64,000 bases of DNA, from contig NZ_RCHN01000034.1 in assembly GCF_003671495.1 (NCBI RefSeq), positions 62,001-126,000 of the forward strand, in the 5' to 3' direction. The notes below the pieces were generated by a model. It was not told where the DNA came from and did not search any database. It saw nothing but the letters and a program-made list of their open reading frames with translations. The position numbers and the translations under genes are program-made. The DNA is from Ketobacter sp. (GTDB lineage Bacteria; Pseudomonadota; Gammaproteobacteria; Pseudomonadales; Ketobacteraceae). Below, in pieces: positions 17,592 to 26,839 of this stretch (position 1 is its first letter; every line of letters starts with the position of its first letter).

Positions 17592-18748
17592 TGAATTACC
17601 TCCGTTGCCCCTTCCATCAACGCCCTGCGCGCGATGATGACGCGCATGATTTCGTTGGTGCCTTCCAGGATCTGATGCACCCGGGTGTCGCGCACGTGAC
17701 GCTCCAGGGGATACTCTTTGATATAACCGTAACCACCGTGAATCTGCAGGGCATCATTGCACACCGCAAACCCCACATCGGTGGCGAACCGTTTCGCCAT
17801 GGCGGAATAGACCGTGGCCTCCGGATCACCCTGATCCAGTTTCACCGCCGCCAGCCGTACCATCTGCCGAGCCGCCACCAATTCCGTGAGCATGTCCGCC
17901 AGCTTGAATTGCAGACCCTGAAATTCCGCCAGGGATTTACCGAACTGTTTGCGCTCATGCATATAGCGTTGCGCCGCGTCCAGTGCCGCTTGCGCGGTGC
18001 CCAGGGAACAGGTGGCGATGTTAATGCGACCGCCGTCCAAGCCCTTCATTGCGAACTTGAAACCATCCCCCTCCTGGCCAATCAGATGGGCGCGCGGCAC
18101 CTTAACCTGATCGAAAGAAATGGTTCGGGTGGGCTGGCAATTCCAACCCATTTTTTCTTCTTTACGGCCGTAGCTGATGCCCTCTGAATTGGCTTCCACC
18201 AAAAAACAGGACACGCCTTTGGCACCGGGCTCGCCGGTGCGCGCCATCACCACCAAGACATCCGTGGACCCCGCTCCGGAGATAAAACACTTGCTGCCGT
18301 TCAGAAGATAGTAATCCCCTGCCAACTGCGCACTGGTTTTGAGAGAGGCCGCATCGGAACCGGCATTGGGTTCCGTCAAGCAGTAGGAAGCGATTTTCTC
18401 GCCGCTGCACAGTGCACTGCCCCACGCCTGAACCAAGGCCTCATGACCAAAAGAGGTCACCATCCAGGTGGCCATATTGTGAATGGTGATGAACGCTGCC
18501 GTTGAGGTGCAGCCGTAAGCAAGCTGCTCAAAAATCAGATGGGCATCCAGCCGGGACAGCCCCATACCACCGGCGGCTTCTGGAGAATAGATCCCGCAAA
18601 AGCCCAGCTCACCTGCTTTGCGGATCACCTCCACGGGAAAGAACGCGTCTGCATCCCATTGCGCCGCATGGGGCGCCAGCTCGGTGGCGGCAAACTGCCT
18701 GGCCGCCTCCTGAAATGCCCGCTGATCGTCGTTGAGATCGAAATCCAT
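17588..18748 (-). CDS. Acyl-CoA dehydrogenase (probable isobutyryl-CoA dehydrogenase)
   Basis: FAD-dependent dehydrogenase, 386 residues. The first motif CLTEPNAGSDAASLKTSA and the second DGGRINIATCSLGTAQAALD are present. The C-terminal ILEGTNEIMRVIIARR includes the catalytic Glu at the position used in short-chain, isobutyryl and short-branched acyl-CoA dehydrogenases. The operon position between mmsA and 3-hydroxyisobutyryl-CoA hydrolase points to isobutyryl-CoA as the substrate. Starts six bases after the mmsA stop. Confidence 0.93.
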   Translation of the reverse strand: MDFDLNDDQRAFQEAARQFAATELAPHAAQWDADAFFPVEVIRKAGELGFCGIYSPEAAGGMGLSRLDAHLIFEQLAYGCTSTAAFITIHNMATWMVTSFGHEALVQAWGSALCSGEKIASYCLTEPNAGSDAASLKTSAQLAGDYYLLNGSKCFISGAGSTDVLVVMARTGEPGAKGVSCFLVEANSEGISYGRKEEKMGWNCQPTRTISFDQVKVPRAHLIGQEGDGFKFAMKGLDGGRINIATCSLGTAQAALDAAQRYMHERKQFGKSLAEFQGLQFKLADMLTELVAARQMVRLAAVKLDQGDPEATVYSAMAKRFATDVGFAVCNDALQIHGGYGYIKEYPLERHVRDTRVHQILEGTNEIMRVIIARRALMEGATEVIQ

Positions 18749-18754
18749 AGTCGA

Positions 18755-20278
18755 TTATTTCAAGTGGATGGTCATGTTCGGGCCGCTGGCTTCGATATCC
18801 GATTCAAACCAACGGGCGGTAATGGTTTTGGTTTCGGTATAGAAGCGCACCGCCTGCTTACCGTAGGCGTGTTGATCGCCGTAGAACGAGGCTTTCCAAC
18901 CGGTGAAGGAGAAGAACGGCAGCGGTACCGGAATCGGCACGTTGATACCCACCTGCCCCACTTCTATTTCGTGCTGGTATTTGCGGGCCGCAGCACCACT
19001 GGCGGTAAAAATGGAGGTGCCGTTACCGCAGGGGTGCTCGTTGATCAGCGCAATGGCGTCCTCCAGGGTATCCACGCACAGCACACACAACACCGGGCCA
19101 AAAATTTCTTCACTGTAAATGCTCATTTGTGGCGTCACATCGGTGAACAATGTGGGGCCAACCCAGTTGCCATCCGGAAACCCCTCCACCACACATTCAC
19201 TGCCATCCAGCAGACAGGTGGCACCTTCCGACTTGCCCTTGGCAATCAGGCTCAGGACACGATCCCGGGCCTGCGGACTGATCAACGGGCCATAGGCTGC
19301 TTGTGGATCGTTCCAGGCACCGGGGCGGACATTGGATAACGCGTCTTTGATGTCGCCAATCCACTCTTTGGCGGCCCCAACCAACACCGCCACACTGATG
19401 GCCATGCAACGCTGACCGGCGGCACCACAGGATGCGCCCACAATATTATTCACCACCTGGTCGCGATTGGCGTCGGGCATCACCACCATGTGGTTCTTGG
19501 CACCGGCAAAGGCCTGCACCCGCTTCATATTGGCGGTACCGGTCTGGTAAATATACTGCCCAACGGGAACCGAACCCACGAAGGAAATCGCCTTGATTTC
19601 CGGGTCCGTCAACAATGCGTCCACCTGTTCCTTGCGGCCGTGCACCACCTGCAATACATCTTTCGGTGCCCCGGCTTCAAGGAACAGCTCCGCCAGGCGC
19701 ATGGGGGTCATGGGGTCCTGCTCCGAAGGCTTGAGGATAAATGTATTGCCGCAGGCGATGGCAAGCGGGAACATCCACAGGGGAATCATGGCGGGAAAGT
19801 TGAACGGCGTGATTCCGGCACACACCCCCAAGGGTTGTGTGTAAGAATAGGTGTCGATCTTGGTGGCCACGTTTTCCACCGTTTCCCCCATCATCAGGGA
19901 AGGAATGTTGGCCGCGTGCTCCACCACTTCAATGCCCCGCCACACATCACCTTTGGCGTCTTCAAAGGTTTTGCCGGTCTCCTTCGCCAGAATCTCCGCC
20001 AGTTCATCGTGATGGGTTTTCAACAGATCCTGGTACTTCAGCATGATACGGGCCCGCGCCGGCACCGGAGTTTCTTTCCAGACCTTGAAGGCAGCCTTGG
20101 CTGACGCGATGGCCTGCTGCATTTCAGCGGCGGTAGTACAGGGCACCTGGGCGATCACGTCCTGGGTGGCGGGGTTGGTGACATCAATCCAGTCCTTGGC
20201 CTGGCTTAGATGAAATTCACCATTAATCAGTTGCTGGACTTTTACTGGACTTACCGGGCGGGACACTGAGGTGGACAT
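18755..20278 (-). CDS. mmsA: Methylmalonate-semialdehyde dehydrogenase (acylating)
   Basis: CoA-dependent aldehyde dehydrogenase converting methylmalonate semialdehyde to propionyl-CoA, the last step of the valine branch encoded here. 507 residues; conserved [28 protein letters not shown], and the catalytic cysteine in [17 protein letters not shown] (acylating MMSDH pattern lacking the general-base Glu of ordinary ALDHs). Good ribosome site AAGGA. First gene of the four-gene operon; its promoter region carries tandem operators for the divergent AraC regulator. Confidence 0.97.
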   Translation of the reverse strand: MSTSVSRPVSPVKVQQLINGEFHLSQAKDWIDVTNPATQDVIAQVPCTTAAEMQQAIASAKAAFKVWKETPVPARARIMLKYQDLLKTHHDELAEILAKETGKTFEDAKGDVWRGIEVVEHAANIPSLMMGETVENVATKIDTYSYTQPLGVCAGITPFNFPAMIPLWMFPLAIACGNTFILKPSEQDPMTPMRLAELFLEAGAPKDVLQVVHGRKEQVDALLTDPEIKAISFVGSVPVGQYIYQTGTANMKRVQAFAGAKNHMVVMPDANRDQVVNNIVGASCGAAGQRCMAISVAVLVGAAKEWIGDIKDALSNVRPGAWNDPQAAYGPLISPQARDRVLSLIAKGKSEGATCLLDGSECVVEGFPDGNWVGPTLFTDVTPQMSIYSEEIFGPVLCVLCVDTLEDAIALINEHPCGNGTSIFTASGAAARKYQHEIEVGQVGINVPIPVPLPFFSFTGWKASFYGDQHAYGKQAVRFYTETKTITARWFESDIEASGPNMTIHLK

Positions 20279-20335
20279 AACGATTCCTTTTTATTCTGGG
20301 CTGTCATTCTGAGCTGCATTCAATCCTGTAGTTGT

Positions 20336-20341
20336 AGCATA
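20336..20341 (-). promoter_or_regulatory. Candidate -10 box of the mmsA operon
   Basis: TATGCT on the minus strand, 58 bases before the mmsA start codon. At 17 bases upstream there is only GTCAAT, a poor -35, and it overlaps the proximal regulator repeat, as expected for an activator-dependent promoter. Confidence 0.5.
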
Positions 20342-20361
20342 GCCCAGGGTCGCTTACCATT

Positions 20362-20395
20362 GACGATATTGCTTACAACATGGACTATATTGCTT
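20362..20395. promoter_or_regulatory. Tandem direct-repeat operator for MmsR
   Basis: GACGATATTGCTT (20362-20374) and GACTATATTGCTT (20383-20395) differ by one base and are spaced 21 bases apart, exactly two helical turns, in the same orientation. This is the typical double half-site geometry of AraC-family activators. The proximal copy abuts the -35 region of the mmsA promoter. They lie between mmsA and the divergent regulator gene. Confidence 0.75.
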
Positions 20396-20427
20396 TTTAC
20401 ACTTACCCCTCATAGCAGGAGAATACA

Positions 20428-21309
20428 ATGCCGGTTTCCTCAGGATGGCCCCTCCAGCCCGGGGCCATCCGCTTCTTTGTGCCTCTCTTCGCCAGTGTGC
20501 AACTGGCCCGCCACCCCCTGACCGAAGCCTTGTATATCAATGGCATGGGACTATACCCAAGCGCGTCGGGCCACACCATGTCGCGCCAGGAGCACGAAGA
20601 TAACCTGCTGATGTATTGCAGCGATGGGCGCGGTGAAGTCCACGTCGGCGACAGTGTTTCTGCGGTGAACCCGGGGGATTTGATTGTGCTGCCCAGGGGC
20701 ATCCGCCACCACTACCGAGCGGCAGACAGCCAACCCTGGAGCCTGCGCTGGGTGCACTTCGCCGGCAGCAAGGCTCTGGACTATATTGCGAATTTAGGGC
20801 TAACGGAGGGAATGTGTGTGGTGAATGTGGGTCTGCACCCCAAAATCATCAGCGATTTTGATGCCCTGTTCAGCGTGCGGGAAACCGGCTACAACATGAA
20901 AGCCCTGATTCATGCCTCCCAGACCCTCAAGCAGGCCCTCACCTACCTGGCCCTGCTGACCTCCGGCCAGTCCCTGCAAGCCCGCCAACCCATTAACCTG
21001 GAAACCATTCAGACCCTGATGATGGCCAACCTGTCAGGGGAGCTGGATCTGGACGCCCTGGCCGACGCCGCCCACCTGTCCAAGTTTCATTTTTCCAAAC
21101 GCTACAAAGCACTCACCGGTTACTCACCCATTCAGCACTTTATTCATCTGAAGATGGAACGGGCCTGCTATCTGTTGGATATCGGCAACCAGCCCGTCAG
21201 TCATGTGGCCAGTGAATTGGGCTACGCAGACCCCCAGTACTTTTCCCGCTTGTTCAAAAAAGTCACCGGATTGTCGCCACGGCAATATCGTCAGCTGGAT
21301 AAAGGCTGA
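20428..21309 (+). CDS. mmsR: AraC-family activator of the valine operon (MmsR)
   Basis: 293 residues. N-terminal cupin-like effector domain (HTMSRQEHEDNLLMYCSDGRGEVHVGD, VLPRGIRHHYRA) and C-terminal AraC DNA-binding domain (LDLDALADAAHLSKFHFSKRYKALTGYSPIQHF; VSHVASELGYADPQYFSRLFKKVTGLSPRQYR). Divergent from mmsA, as in Pseudomonas, where MmsR activates mmsAB in response to valine or its breakdown products. A strong AGGAG lies upstream of the start. A 13-base match to its candidate operator occurs inside this gene at 20777-20789. Confidence 0.9.
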   Translation: MPVSSGWPLQPGAIRFFVPLFASVQLARHPLTEALYINGMGLYPSASGHTMSRQEHEDNLLMYCSDGRGEVHVGDSVSAVNPGDLIVLPRGIRHHYRAADSQPWSLRWVHFAGSKALDYIANLGLTEGMCVVNVGLHPKIISDFDALFSVRETGYNMKALIHASQTLKQALTYLALLTSGQSLQARQPINLETIQTLMMANLSGELDLDALADAAHLSKFHFSKRYKALTGYSPIQHFIHLKMERACYLLDIGNQPVSHVASELGYADPQYFSRLFKKVTGLSPRQYRQLDKG

Positions 21310-21315
21310 CTGGAA

Positions 21316-22002
21316 TTATGCTGGCACCGACCAGTCGATGGGGGGTTGGCCGATGGATTCCAGATACTGATTGGCTTTGGAGAAATGGCGGCAGCCGAAA
21401 AAGCCGCGATGGGCAGATAAAGGGGATGGGTGAGGCGCTTTCAATACACAATGTTTGCGCGTGTCGATGATCTGGCCTTTCTTTTGGGCGTAGCTGCCCC
21501 ACAGCAGAAACATAATGCCTTCGCGCTGATCATTCAGCGCTTTAATCGCCGCGTCGGTGAATTGTTCCCAGCCTTTACCCTGGTGCGCCGCCGCTTTGGA
21601 TTGCTCCACTGTCAGTACCGCATTCAACAGCAGCACACCCTGCTCCGCCCAATGAGTCAAACACCCGTTTTTGGGTATCGGCAATCCCAGGTCGGCGTGG
21701 ATTTCCTTGAAAATATTCTGCAGTGACGGAGGAAACGCCACCCCTTGCTGCACGGAGAAACACAGGCCATGGGCCTGGCCGGGGCCGTGGTAGGGGTCCT
21801 GCCCGATGATCACCACTTTCACCTGATCGAAAGGCGTCAGGTTGAAGGCATTGAAATATTCGTCACCTTTAGGGTAGATCACCTTGCCCGCTTGCTTTTG
21901 CTGCAGCAGAAACTGACGTAATTGCTGCATGTAATCCGCCTGGAACTGTGGCAACAAATGCTGCTTCCAACTGGGCTCCATTTTCACTTGTTCTGGTGAC
22001 AT
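21316..22002 (-). CDS. ung: Uracil-DNA glycosylase
   Basis: Family 1 UDG removing uracil from DNA for base-excision repair, 228 residues. Catalytic water-activating motif [22 protein letters not shown], uracil-binding [11 protein letters not shown], and the DNA-intercalating [25 protein letters not shown] are intact. The ATG at 22000-22002 follows a GGGGG ribosome site; an ATG six codons earlier does not. Convergent with mmsR, six bases apart. Confidence 0.98.
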   Translation of the reverse strand: MSPEQVKMEPSWKQHLLPQFQADYMQQLRQFLLQQKQAGKVIYPKGDEYFNAFNLTPFDQVKVVIIGQDPYHGPGQAHGLCFSVQQGVAFPPSLQNIFKEIHADLGLPIPKNGCLTHWAEQGVLLLNAVLTVEQSKAAAHQGKGWEQFTDAAIKALNDQREGIMFLLWGSYAQKKGQIIDTRKHCVLKAPHPSPLSAHRGFFGCRHFSKANQYLESIGQPPIDWSVPA

Positions 22003-22030
22003 GTTATCCCCCGTGGCCATGCGAATGGTG

Positions 22031-22708
22031 TCAAGGTTGTGGCAGGAACGCGGCCAGTTGCCGCTTGATCATCTTGCAGGCTTTGTCTTCATCAAACTGG
22101 TCAGCGGGCACCATCAGTGCCTCGTGCTCAATGCGGAAGATCGTGCCCATCAGCAGCTCTCCGGCAATCTCCGGATCCTCCACACCGATCACCCGACACA
22201 ACTCCACCATCTCATTCATCAGGTGATCGAAATAGGTTTGCGCAATACTGCGCAGGCGGGCATCCCGCAGACACTCGTGCTTGAAGGCCTGCTCGGCAAT
22301 CATATGATCGCGCTTCTCGGTGAGCTCCAGCTTCAGGAAACCCACAATCAACCGCGACAGGCTTTCCAGCAATTGATTGGTGACCTCGGCGCTGTGCCCC
22401 ACCTCCCCTTTGTGCTGCTGCAGGAACTCACCCACATGCTGGTAAATGGGTTGCACCACGTCACTCATGGCGTTTTCCGCAAACAGGGTGAAGGTGTCGG
22501 CAATCAGATCGGAGATGTCTTTGAAATAGTAAGTGGTGGCGGAAAGCGGTACATCCGCCTCTTTGGCCACCGCACGGTGACGCACCCCTCGCACCCCATC
22601 ACTCACCACAATACGCAGGGCGGCTTCCAGAATCGCCTTGCGGCGCTGCTCGCTGCGGGCGCGGGAGGCTTTGCGGCCACGATAGTTGATCGAGTTCTCT
22701 TCTGACAT
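22031..22708 (-). CDS. TetR-family transcriptional regulator
   Basis: 225 residues from the ATG at 22706-22708; a longer start at 22744 is possible. N-terminal [40 protein letters not shown], with the [14 protein letters not shown] helix following. The C-terminal ligand domain resembles no regulator of known effector. Located 28 bases before ung in the same direction, with which it may be co-transcribed. Its targets are not evident. Confidence 0.85.
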   Translation of the reverse strand: MSEENSINYRGRKASRARSEQRRKAILEAALRIVVSDGVRGVRHRAVAKEADVPLSATTYYFKDISDLIADTFTLFAENAMSDVVQPIYQHVGEFLQQHKGEVGHSAEVTNQLLESLSRLIVGFLKLELTEKRDHMIAEQAFKHECLRDARLRSIAQTYFDHLMNEMVELCRVIGVEDPEIAGELLMGTIFRIEHEALMVPADQFDEDKACKMIKRQLAAFLPQP

Positions 22709-23040
22709 GGGGCAGACAACCGGTCCATTGATATGGCCCGCCATAATACGCGAAAGCGCCCGTCAATTCATGATGAATGTCCGGTTAACGCGTTGTTTTT
22801 GTATCATTTTTTAAACAGGGGGATAAAAAAAAGCCCCACCTACGGGGGATGTAGGATAGGGCTCCCAGCAAGAAGTTGGACAGCGTTATGGTCTGTTTCG
22901 CTGCTGATATAGGTATTGCAATGGCCCTGCCAACTTTCACCAATCCAATATCCTGCTGTTTTTATTAAATTAAATCCTATTCTTCAAAACCTAATACTGT
23001 TCTGCGGCTGAAGCCACAGGTCAAAACATGACCAATTTCG
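22709..23040. other. Intergenic region with one terminator
   Basis: A 332-base stretch between the TetR gene and the MpaB-family gene. Apart from a terminator at 22825-22863 I see only AT-rich sequence (for example around 22960) that probably contains the TetR promoter. No conserved ORF or RNA fold is recognisable. Confidence 0.5.
22825..22863 (-). terminator. Intrinsic terminator after the MpaB-family gene
   Basis: On the minus strand AGCCC and CCTAC pair with GTAGG and GGGCT in an interrupted stem, followed by a run of eight T (AAAAAAAA on the plus strand at 22825-22832). It lies about 180 bases past the stop at 23041. Confidence 0.75.
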
Positions 23041-24183
23041 TCAGGCCAGGCTGCGAAAGGCAAACTGGGACGGGTCACCCCCCAGGCCATCAAAGATATT
23101 TTTGCGGCGCATGCGGTGGTTCAGCTGCTCTAACACCTTCTGCAATGCATTGGGTGCCACATGACGCCCCTTGGCCGCGACACTGATGGCCTCCCGGATC
23201 AGTCGCACTTTCAAGCGGTCCGCCGGTGTGGCGTGCATGTTGATATCATTGGCCACGACAGGCCCCACCAGAAACTCACTGAAGGCAATTAACAACCCCT
23301 CCGGCAGATGGAACGGCGGCTCTTTTGCCATATCCCGCAACAATGCTTTGGCCAGCTTTTCGCTGTCCGGTGTCGGGTTGTAGAGATGCGTCACCAGCTG
23401 CAGGGCCAGCATCTCCTGTTCTTCCAGACTGGCGGGCAGCAAGGCTTCCTTTACGCCCAACACATGGCCGGCGTAACGCCAGAAGTACTGCATCAGGCAC
23501 TTTTCCTCATAACTCAGTTTCACACCGAGCCGCTCGATGCCGCGGGCCACCATGAAATCGAACTCCAGCACTGTGCCCGCCATGTCTTCCTGGTTGATGG
23601 GTTGATCGTATTTTTCCGCGTCCCATTTACCTGAATTCCACAGGAACTGGCGCACCGATGAATGAATAAGGCGCACTTCCATCAGCGTGCGATGACCCGC
23701 GGACCCCGGAGCCACATTGCCTTCGCCCACCATGTTATGGAGCAATTGCCCGGTTTCATAAATGCGGCGGGTCACGTCTTTCTGCAACCGGCCGGTGGCC
23801 ACCAACACCTGAGAAGGCTTGTTGAAGGCGTAGCCTTCAACCAGGCTGCTGCACAGCAACACCAGGCCTTGCAGCGGCGCATAACGTTTAAAAATGCGGG
23901 CCGCGTCTTCCATGATGTCAAAGTCCACCCAGCCGGGAACCCGGTTGCAATGATCCAGGAACACCTGAAAGACATCGCCTTCACTGGCGGCGCGGGTTTC
24001 CACCTGATCCAGCATATCGGAGGGGCGGCCGCGCTTGATCAATGCCGTACAGGCATCCGCCTGCTCATCGCAGACCTGGCGCCATTGTTGAAGTTTCTGG
24101 TGTGAATATCGATCCCACCACACACGTTGTTGGGGTGTTTGAGGGCCTTGCTTGATGCGTTCTAATTCTTGTGGGGTAGGCAT
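23041..24183 (-). CDS. MpaB/Lcp-family haem oxygenase (DUF2236)
   Basis: 380 residues of the ER-bound oxygenase MpaB/latex-clearing-protein superfamily. In Lcp the domain binds a b-type haem through a histidine in a helix of the form RL.H..VR. Here RLIHSSVR (Arg171-His174-Arg178) matches, and TGRLQKDVTRRIYETGQL supplies the preceding basic and threonine residues. No signal peptide or membrane anchor is seen, so it should be cytoplasmic, unlike secreted Lcp. Related cytoplasmic members are very common in lipid- and sterol-degrading actinobacteria and gammaproteobacteria, but their substrates are mostly unknown. Monocistronic, with its own terminator. Confidence 0.85.
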   Translation of the reverse strand: MPTPQELERIKQGPQTPQQRVWWDRYSHQKLQQWRQVCDEQADACTALIKRGRPSDMLDQVETRAASEGDVFQVFLDHCNRVPGWVDFDIMEDAARIFKRYAPLQGLVLLCSSLVEGYAFNKPSQVLVATGRLQKDVTRRIYETGQLLHNMVGEGNVAPGSAGHRTLMEVRLIHSSVRQFLWNSGKWDAEKYDQPINQEDMAGTVLEFDFMVARGIERLGVKLSYEEKCLMQYFWRYAGHVLGVKEALLPASLEEQEMLALQLVTHLYNPTPDSEKLAKALLRDMAKEPPFHLPEGLLIAFSEFLVGPVVANDINMHATPADRLKVRLIREAISVAAKGRHVAPNALQKVLEQLNHRMRRKNIFDGLGGDPSQFAFRSLA

Positions 24184-24457
24184 AACTGCACCGGTGGGTT
24201 GTGACTATTGGGTTTCGAAAAACAGTAGCAAAAGGTTGACCATCTGACAAGAACCCACGAGTTCTATAAATGTATACCCTGAGAGACGCACCCATTTCTA
24301 GACCTATTAAAATTGTTACTATATTTAGAGATTCGAACAAATTCGATCATACAAACTTATAATTGCTCCAAAACAAGCATCATCCATGTTCGTATACGAG
24401 CCTTGTCGCTTCTGAAGGTTCGGAGATGCCCCATAACAACAACAAAAATATCGCCCA

Positions 24458-25270
24458 ATGACGCCCTCAATGCCCACTGACCCCATCCTGCTGTATCTAT
24501 GGACCCAACGTACCCTCTATCTGGGTGAGCTGCCTCCGGTGCCGGACCTCACACCCGCGGCGACCACCCTGCTCATCGGCCTGGAAAAGCCGTTCCGGAT
24601 TCACGACTATGCCAGCGGCCAGACCACGCTCACACGCTCGGCACTGATTCCCGCCGGTACGCACTTTGGTGCCTACCCTCAGGAACAGACGATGGTGAAC
24701 TGCTATCTTGACCCAATGGGCCATGACCTTGCGTTTCTGATGCCGCAGATGCAGAACAAGTTGGGTGATATTTTTCTGGACAGCCGAATCGAGGCAGAGC
24801 AGATCCGCCTGTTCAAGTCGATATTTATGGAAGAGTTTGTACCGGAAGATGCCTATGGCGTGCTACTGCACACCGTCTTTGCCAGCAAGGAGCAAACATT
24901 TAAGAGCAACGCTCAGCAGGCGGCGCAGCAAAAGGTCTGCAGGCTGATTCAATTGATCCGCGATGACCCCCTGGCCAACCTCCCCGCGCACTGGCTGGCA
25001 CAGCAGGTTGACCTCAGTCCATCGCAAATGAATCGCTGGTTCAAACGGTTTACCGGTGTTCCCCTTCGACGTTATCGCCTGTGGCATCGGCTGTTTGTCA
25101 CCGCTAACTTAATGGCACAGGGGAACAGTCTGACAGAGGCAGCCCACGCCGCCGGCTTTACCGACTCATCCCATCTGAATCATACCTTTCGCAGTATGCT
25201 GGGGATGACGCCATCGTTTGTCTTTCAACGCTCGGAACGACTCAGGATCTTGGGTGGCGGAAGCCAATGA
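24458..25270 (+). CDS. AraC-family transcriptional regulator
   Basis: 270 residues. The C-terminal ~100 residues form the AraC HTH domain (LPAHWLAQQVDLSPSQMNRWFKRFTGVPLRRYR; LTEAAHAAGFTDSSHLNHTFRSMLGMTPSFV). The N-terminal half is a divergent sensory domain with no recognised ligand motif (LIPAGTHFGAYPQEQ, VNCYLDPMGHDL). An alternative ATG lies four codons downstream; neither has a good ribosome site. It is divergent from the MpaB-family gene across 274 AT-rich bases, so that gene is a plausible target. Confidence 0.82.
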   Translation: MTPSMPTDPILLYLWTQRTLYLGELPPVPDLTPAATTLLIGLEKPFRIHDYASGQTTLTRSALIPAGTHFGAYPQEQTMVNCYLDPMGHDLAFLMPQMQNKLGDIFLDSRIEAEQIRLFKSIFMEEFVPEDAYGVLLHTVFASKEQTFKSNAQQAAQQKVCRLIQLIRDDPLANLPAHWLAQQVDLSPSQMNRWFKRFTGVPLRRYRLWHRLFVTANLMAQGNSLTEAAHAAGFTDSSHLNHTFRSMLGMTPSFVFQRSERLRILGGGSQ

Positions 25271-25299
25271 GAAGGGCCTGAGTGTTCAGGCCCTTCTCA
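25268..25299. terminator. Convergent terminator hairpin
   Basis: Perfect 14-bp inverted repeat TGAGAAGGGCCTGA, loop GTGT, TCAGGCCCTTCTCA. It begins at the AraC stop codon and lies between two convergent genes. No long T tract follows on either side, so efficiency is uncertain. Confidence 0.75.
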
Positions 25300-25345
25300 T
25301 TCGTGGTGGTGTAAAATAGAGCATGAATGCGGCATGAGCGGAGCG

Positions 25346-26707
25346 TTACAGCTGCAGTGAATCCAACCAATCCGCCAGCGCAGGGAACACCAGGGTCGGC
25401 GCTGTATTCCCCACCACCACATCCAGGTGAGCGGTACCGGGAATAATTTTGTAGCCGTCCAGGGGGTGATAGGTTTTACCGCCAAACAGTAACTCCGTCA
25501 TGCGGGCTGAATTGACCCCACCATTGCTTTCCGAAAACACTGCATAGGCCGGCACTGTCAACAAGTGCATATAATCGTTGTAGTAATGATAGCCATCCCC
25601 TTGCGCGCGATCTTCAGCCATCCGCTTCCGGCGGTTTTCATATCCGTTCTGCCAGTGCTCCCGGACCTCGAAACCGTTCACCCCCCAATCCGCAAACTGC
25701 GCGAAGTTACCCACATAAAACCCGGACAAGCCCAGGCGAACCATAAAGTCTTCCACATAGCCATTGGTGTTCGATGTGTTCCAAACCTGAATCGCGCCAA
25801 ACAGATCCATCCAGTTGGGCAGCAACACCGGGAAAGCATTCGCCATATTGGCAATGGTTTTGAAGATCAGATCCGTCGCTCCGGACACAATCACCGGCGG
25901 CAACAACGACAACACCACCGGTAGAACCGCATCCAGATCCATCTTCGCTTCCAACGCCAGCAGATCCCAACCCAGCGGACTGTCTACCAGGAAGTTATAG
26001 GCGAAGTCCGGTGCTCCGGCCGGGTCCAACCCCAAAAAGCCCGCCACCTGCCGATTCCGTTGCGCCGCCAACAGCGGGTCACTCTTAACGTGGGGCAGGT
26101 AGTCCCCGGCTTTCACCACTCGGGCATCCATGGTGGAACCCTGCAGGTATTGATAAGCACACATGGCGCCGGTGCTGAAGCCACCGATCACCGGCTTCTT
26201 ACCGGTGACGGCCCGCACTTTGTCCACCGCGGCGGGATAGTCCAGACTGCACCACACATCCAGCGTAGTATTGGGGTGGCCGTCGTCACTCTGAAAATCA
26301 CCCCGCCCGGTACCACGAAAATTGGCCAGCCACACATCGTATCCCCGCAAATACAGGTAATGGGCCAGACTGTACAGCTTGAGGTTATCCTTTTGAATGG
26401 TGGGATCGTTCAGTGCCCATTGGGGTGCATCCGCCGGCAATCGATAGTGGTAACTGTTTAACCAGAGCGGGGAACGCACATCGAATTGATTCAAGTTGTT
26501 CACGATCCCCGGAAACAACAGCACCGGTTGCGAGGACCGGAAGCGATGATCGGTAGAAGGCCGATAACGGCGCATTTTGATATTCAACCCATCCTCGGTT
26601 TTGGCCACGTACAGCCCCTCCACACCCGAGACGCCACCACCACAGGCAGACAGCATCAACACCAACAGCACGACAACCAGGCCGCACACAGATCGTATCG
26701 GTTTCAT
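25346..26707 (-). CDS. Lipid-anchored alpha/beta hydrolase
   Basis: 453 residues with a lipoprotein signal (VLMLSAC, lipobox Cys22). The alpha/beta-hydrolase fold is shown by the strand-turn LLFPGIVNN, the WLANFRGTGRGD loop and the nucleophile elbow GGFSTGA with Ser178. A C-terminal PGTAHLDVV probably supplies the catalytic His427. The region resembles gastric-lipase-type acyl hydrolases (YDVWLANFRGTGRG). Probably an outer-membrane or periplasmic esterase/lipase; substrate unknown. Convergent with the AraC gene; monocistronic. Confidence 0.83.
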   Translation of the reverse strand: MKPIRSVCGLVVVLLVLMLSACGGGVSGVEGLYVAKTEDGLNIKMRRYRPSTDHRFRSSQPVLLFPGIVNNLNQFDVRSPLWLNSYHYRLPADAPQWALNDPTIQKDNLKLYSLAHYLYLRGYDVWLANFRGTGRGDFQSDDGHPNTTLDVWCSLDYPAAVDKVRAVTGKKPVIGGFSTGAMCAYQYLQGSTMDARVVKAGDYLPHVKSDPLLAAQRNRQVAGFLGLDPAGAPDFAYNFLVDSPLGWDLLALEAKMDLDAVLPVVLSLLPPVIVSGATDLIFKTIANMANAFPVLLPNWMDLFGAIQVWNTSNTNGYVEDFMVRLGLSGFYVGNFAQFADWGVNGFEVREHWQNGYENRRKRMAEDRAQGDGYHYYNDYMHLLTVPAYAVFSESNGGVNSARMTELLFGGKTYHPLDGYKIIPGTAHLDVVVGNTAPTLVFPALADWLDSLQL

Positions 26708-26839
26708 ATTGTTTGACTCTTCTTGTTATTGGTTGGTCGTCTCCACAATAAAGCCAACACTGCGCCAGGACTTGTACGAATTTAACAGTCCGCCATTGAG
26801 TGATAGACTGAACGCCAAACCCTGCTTTGATGTGTCTCT

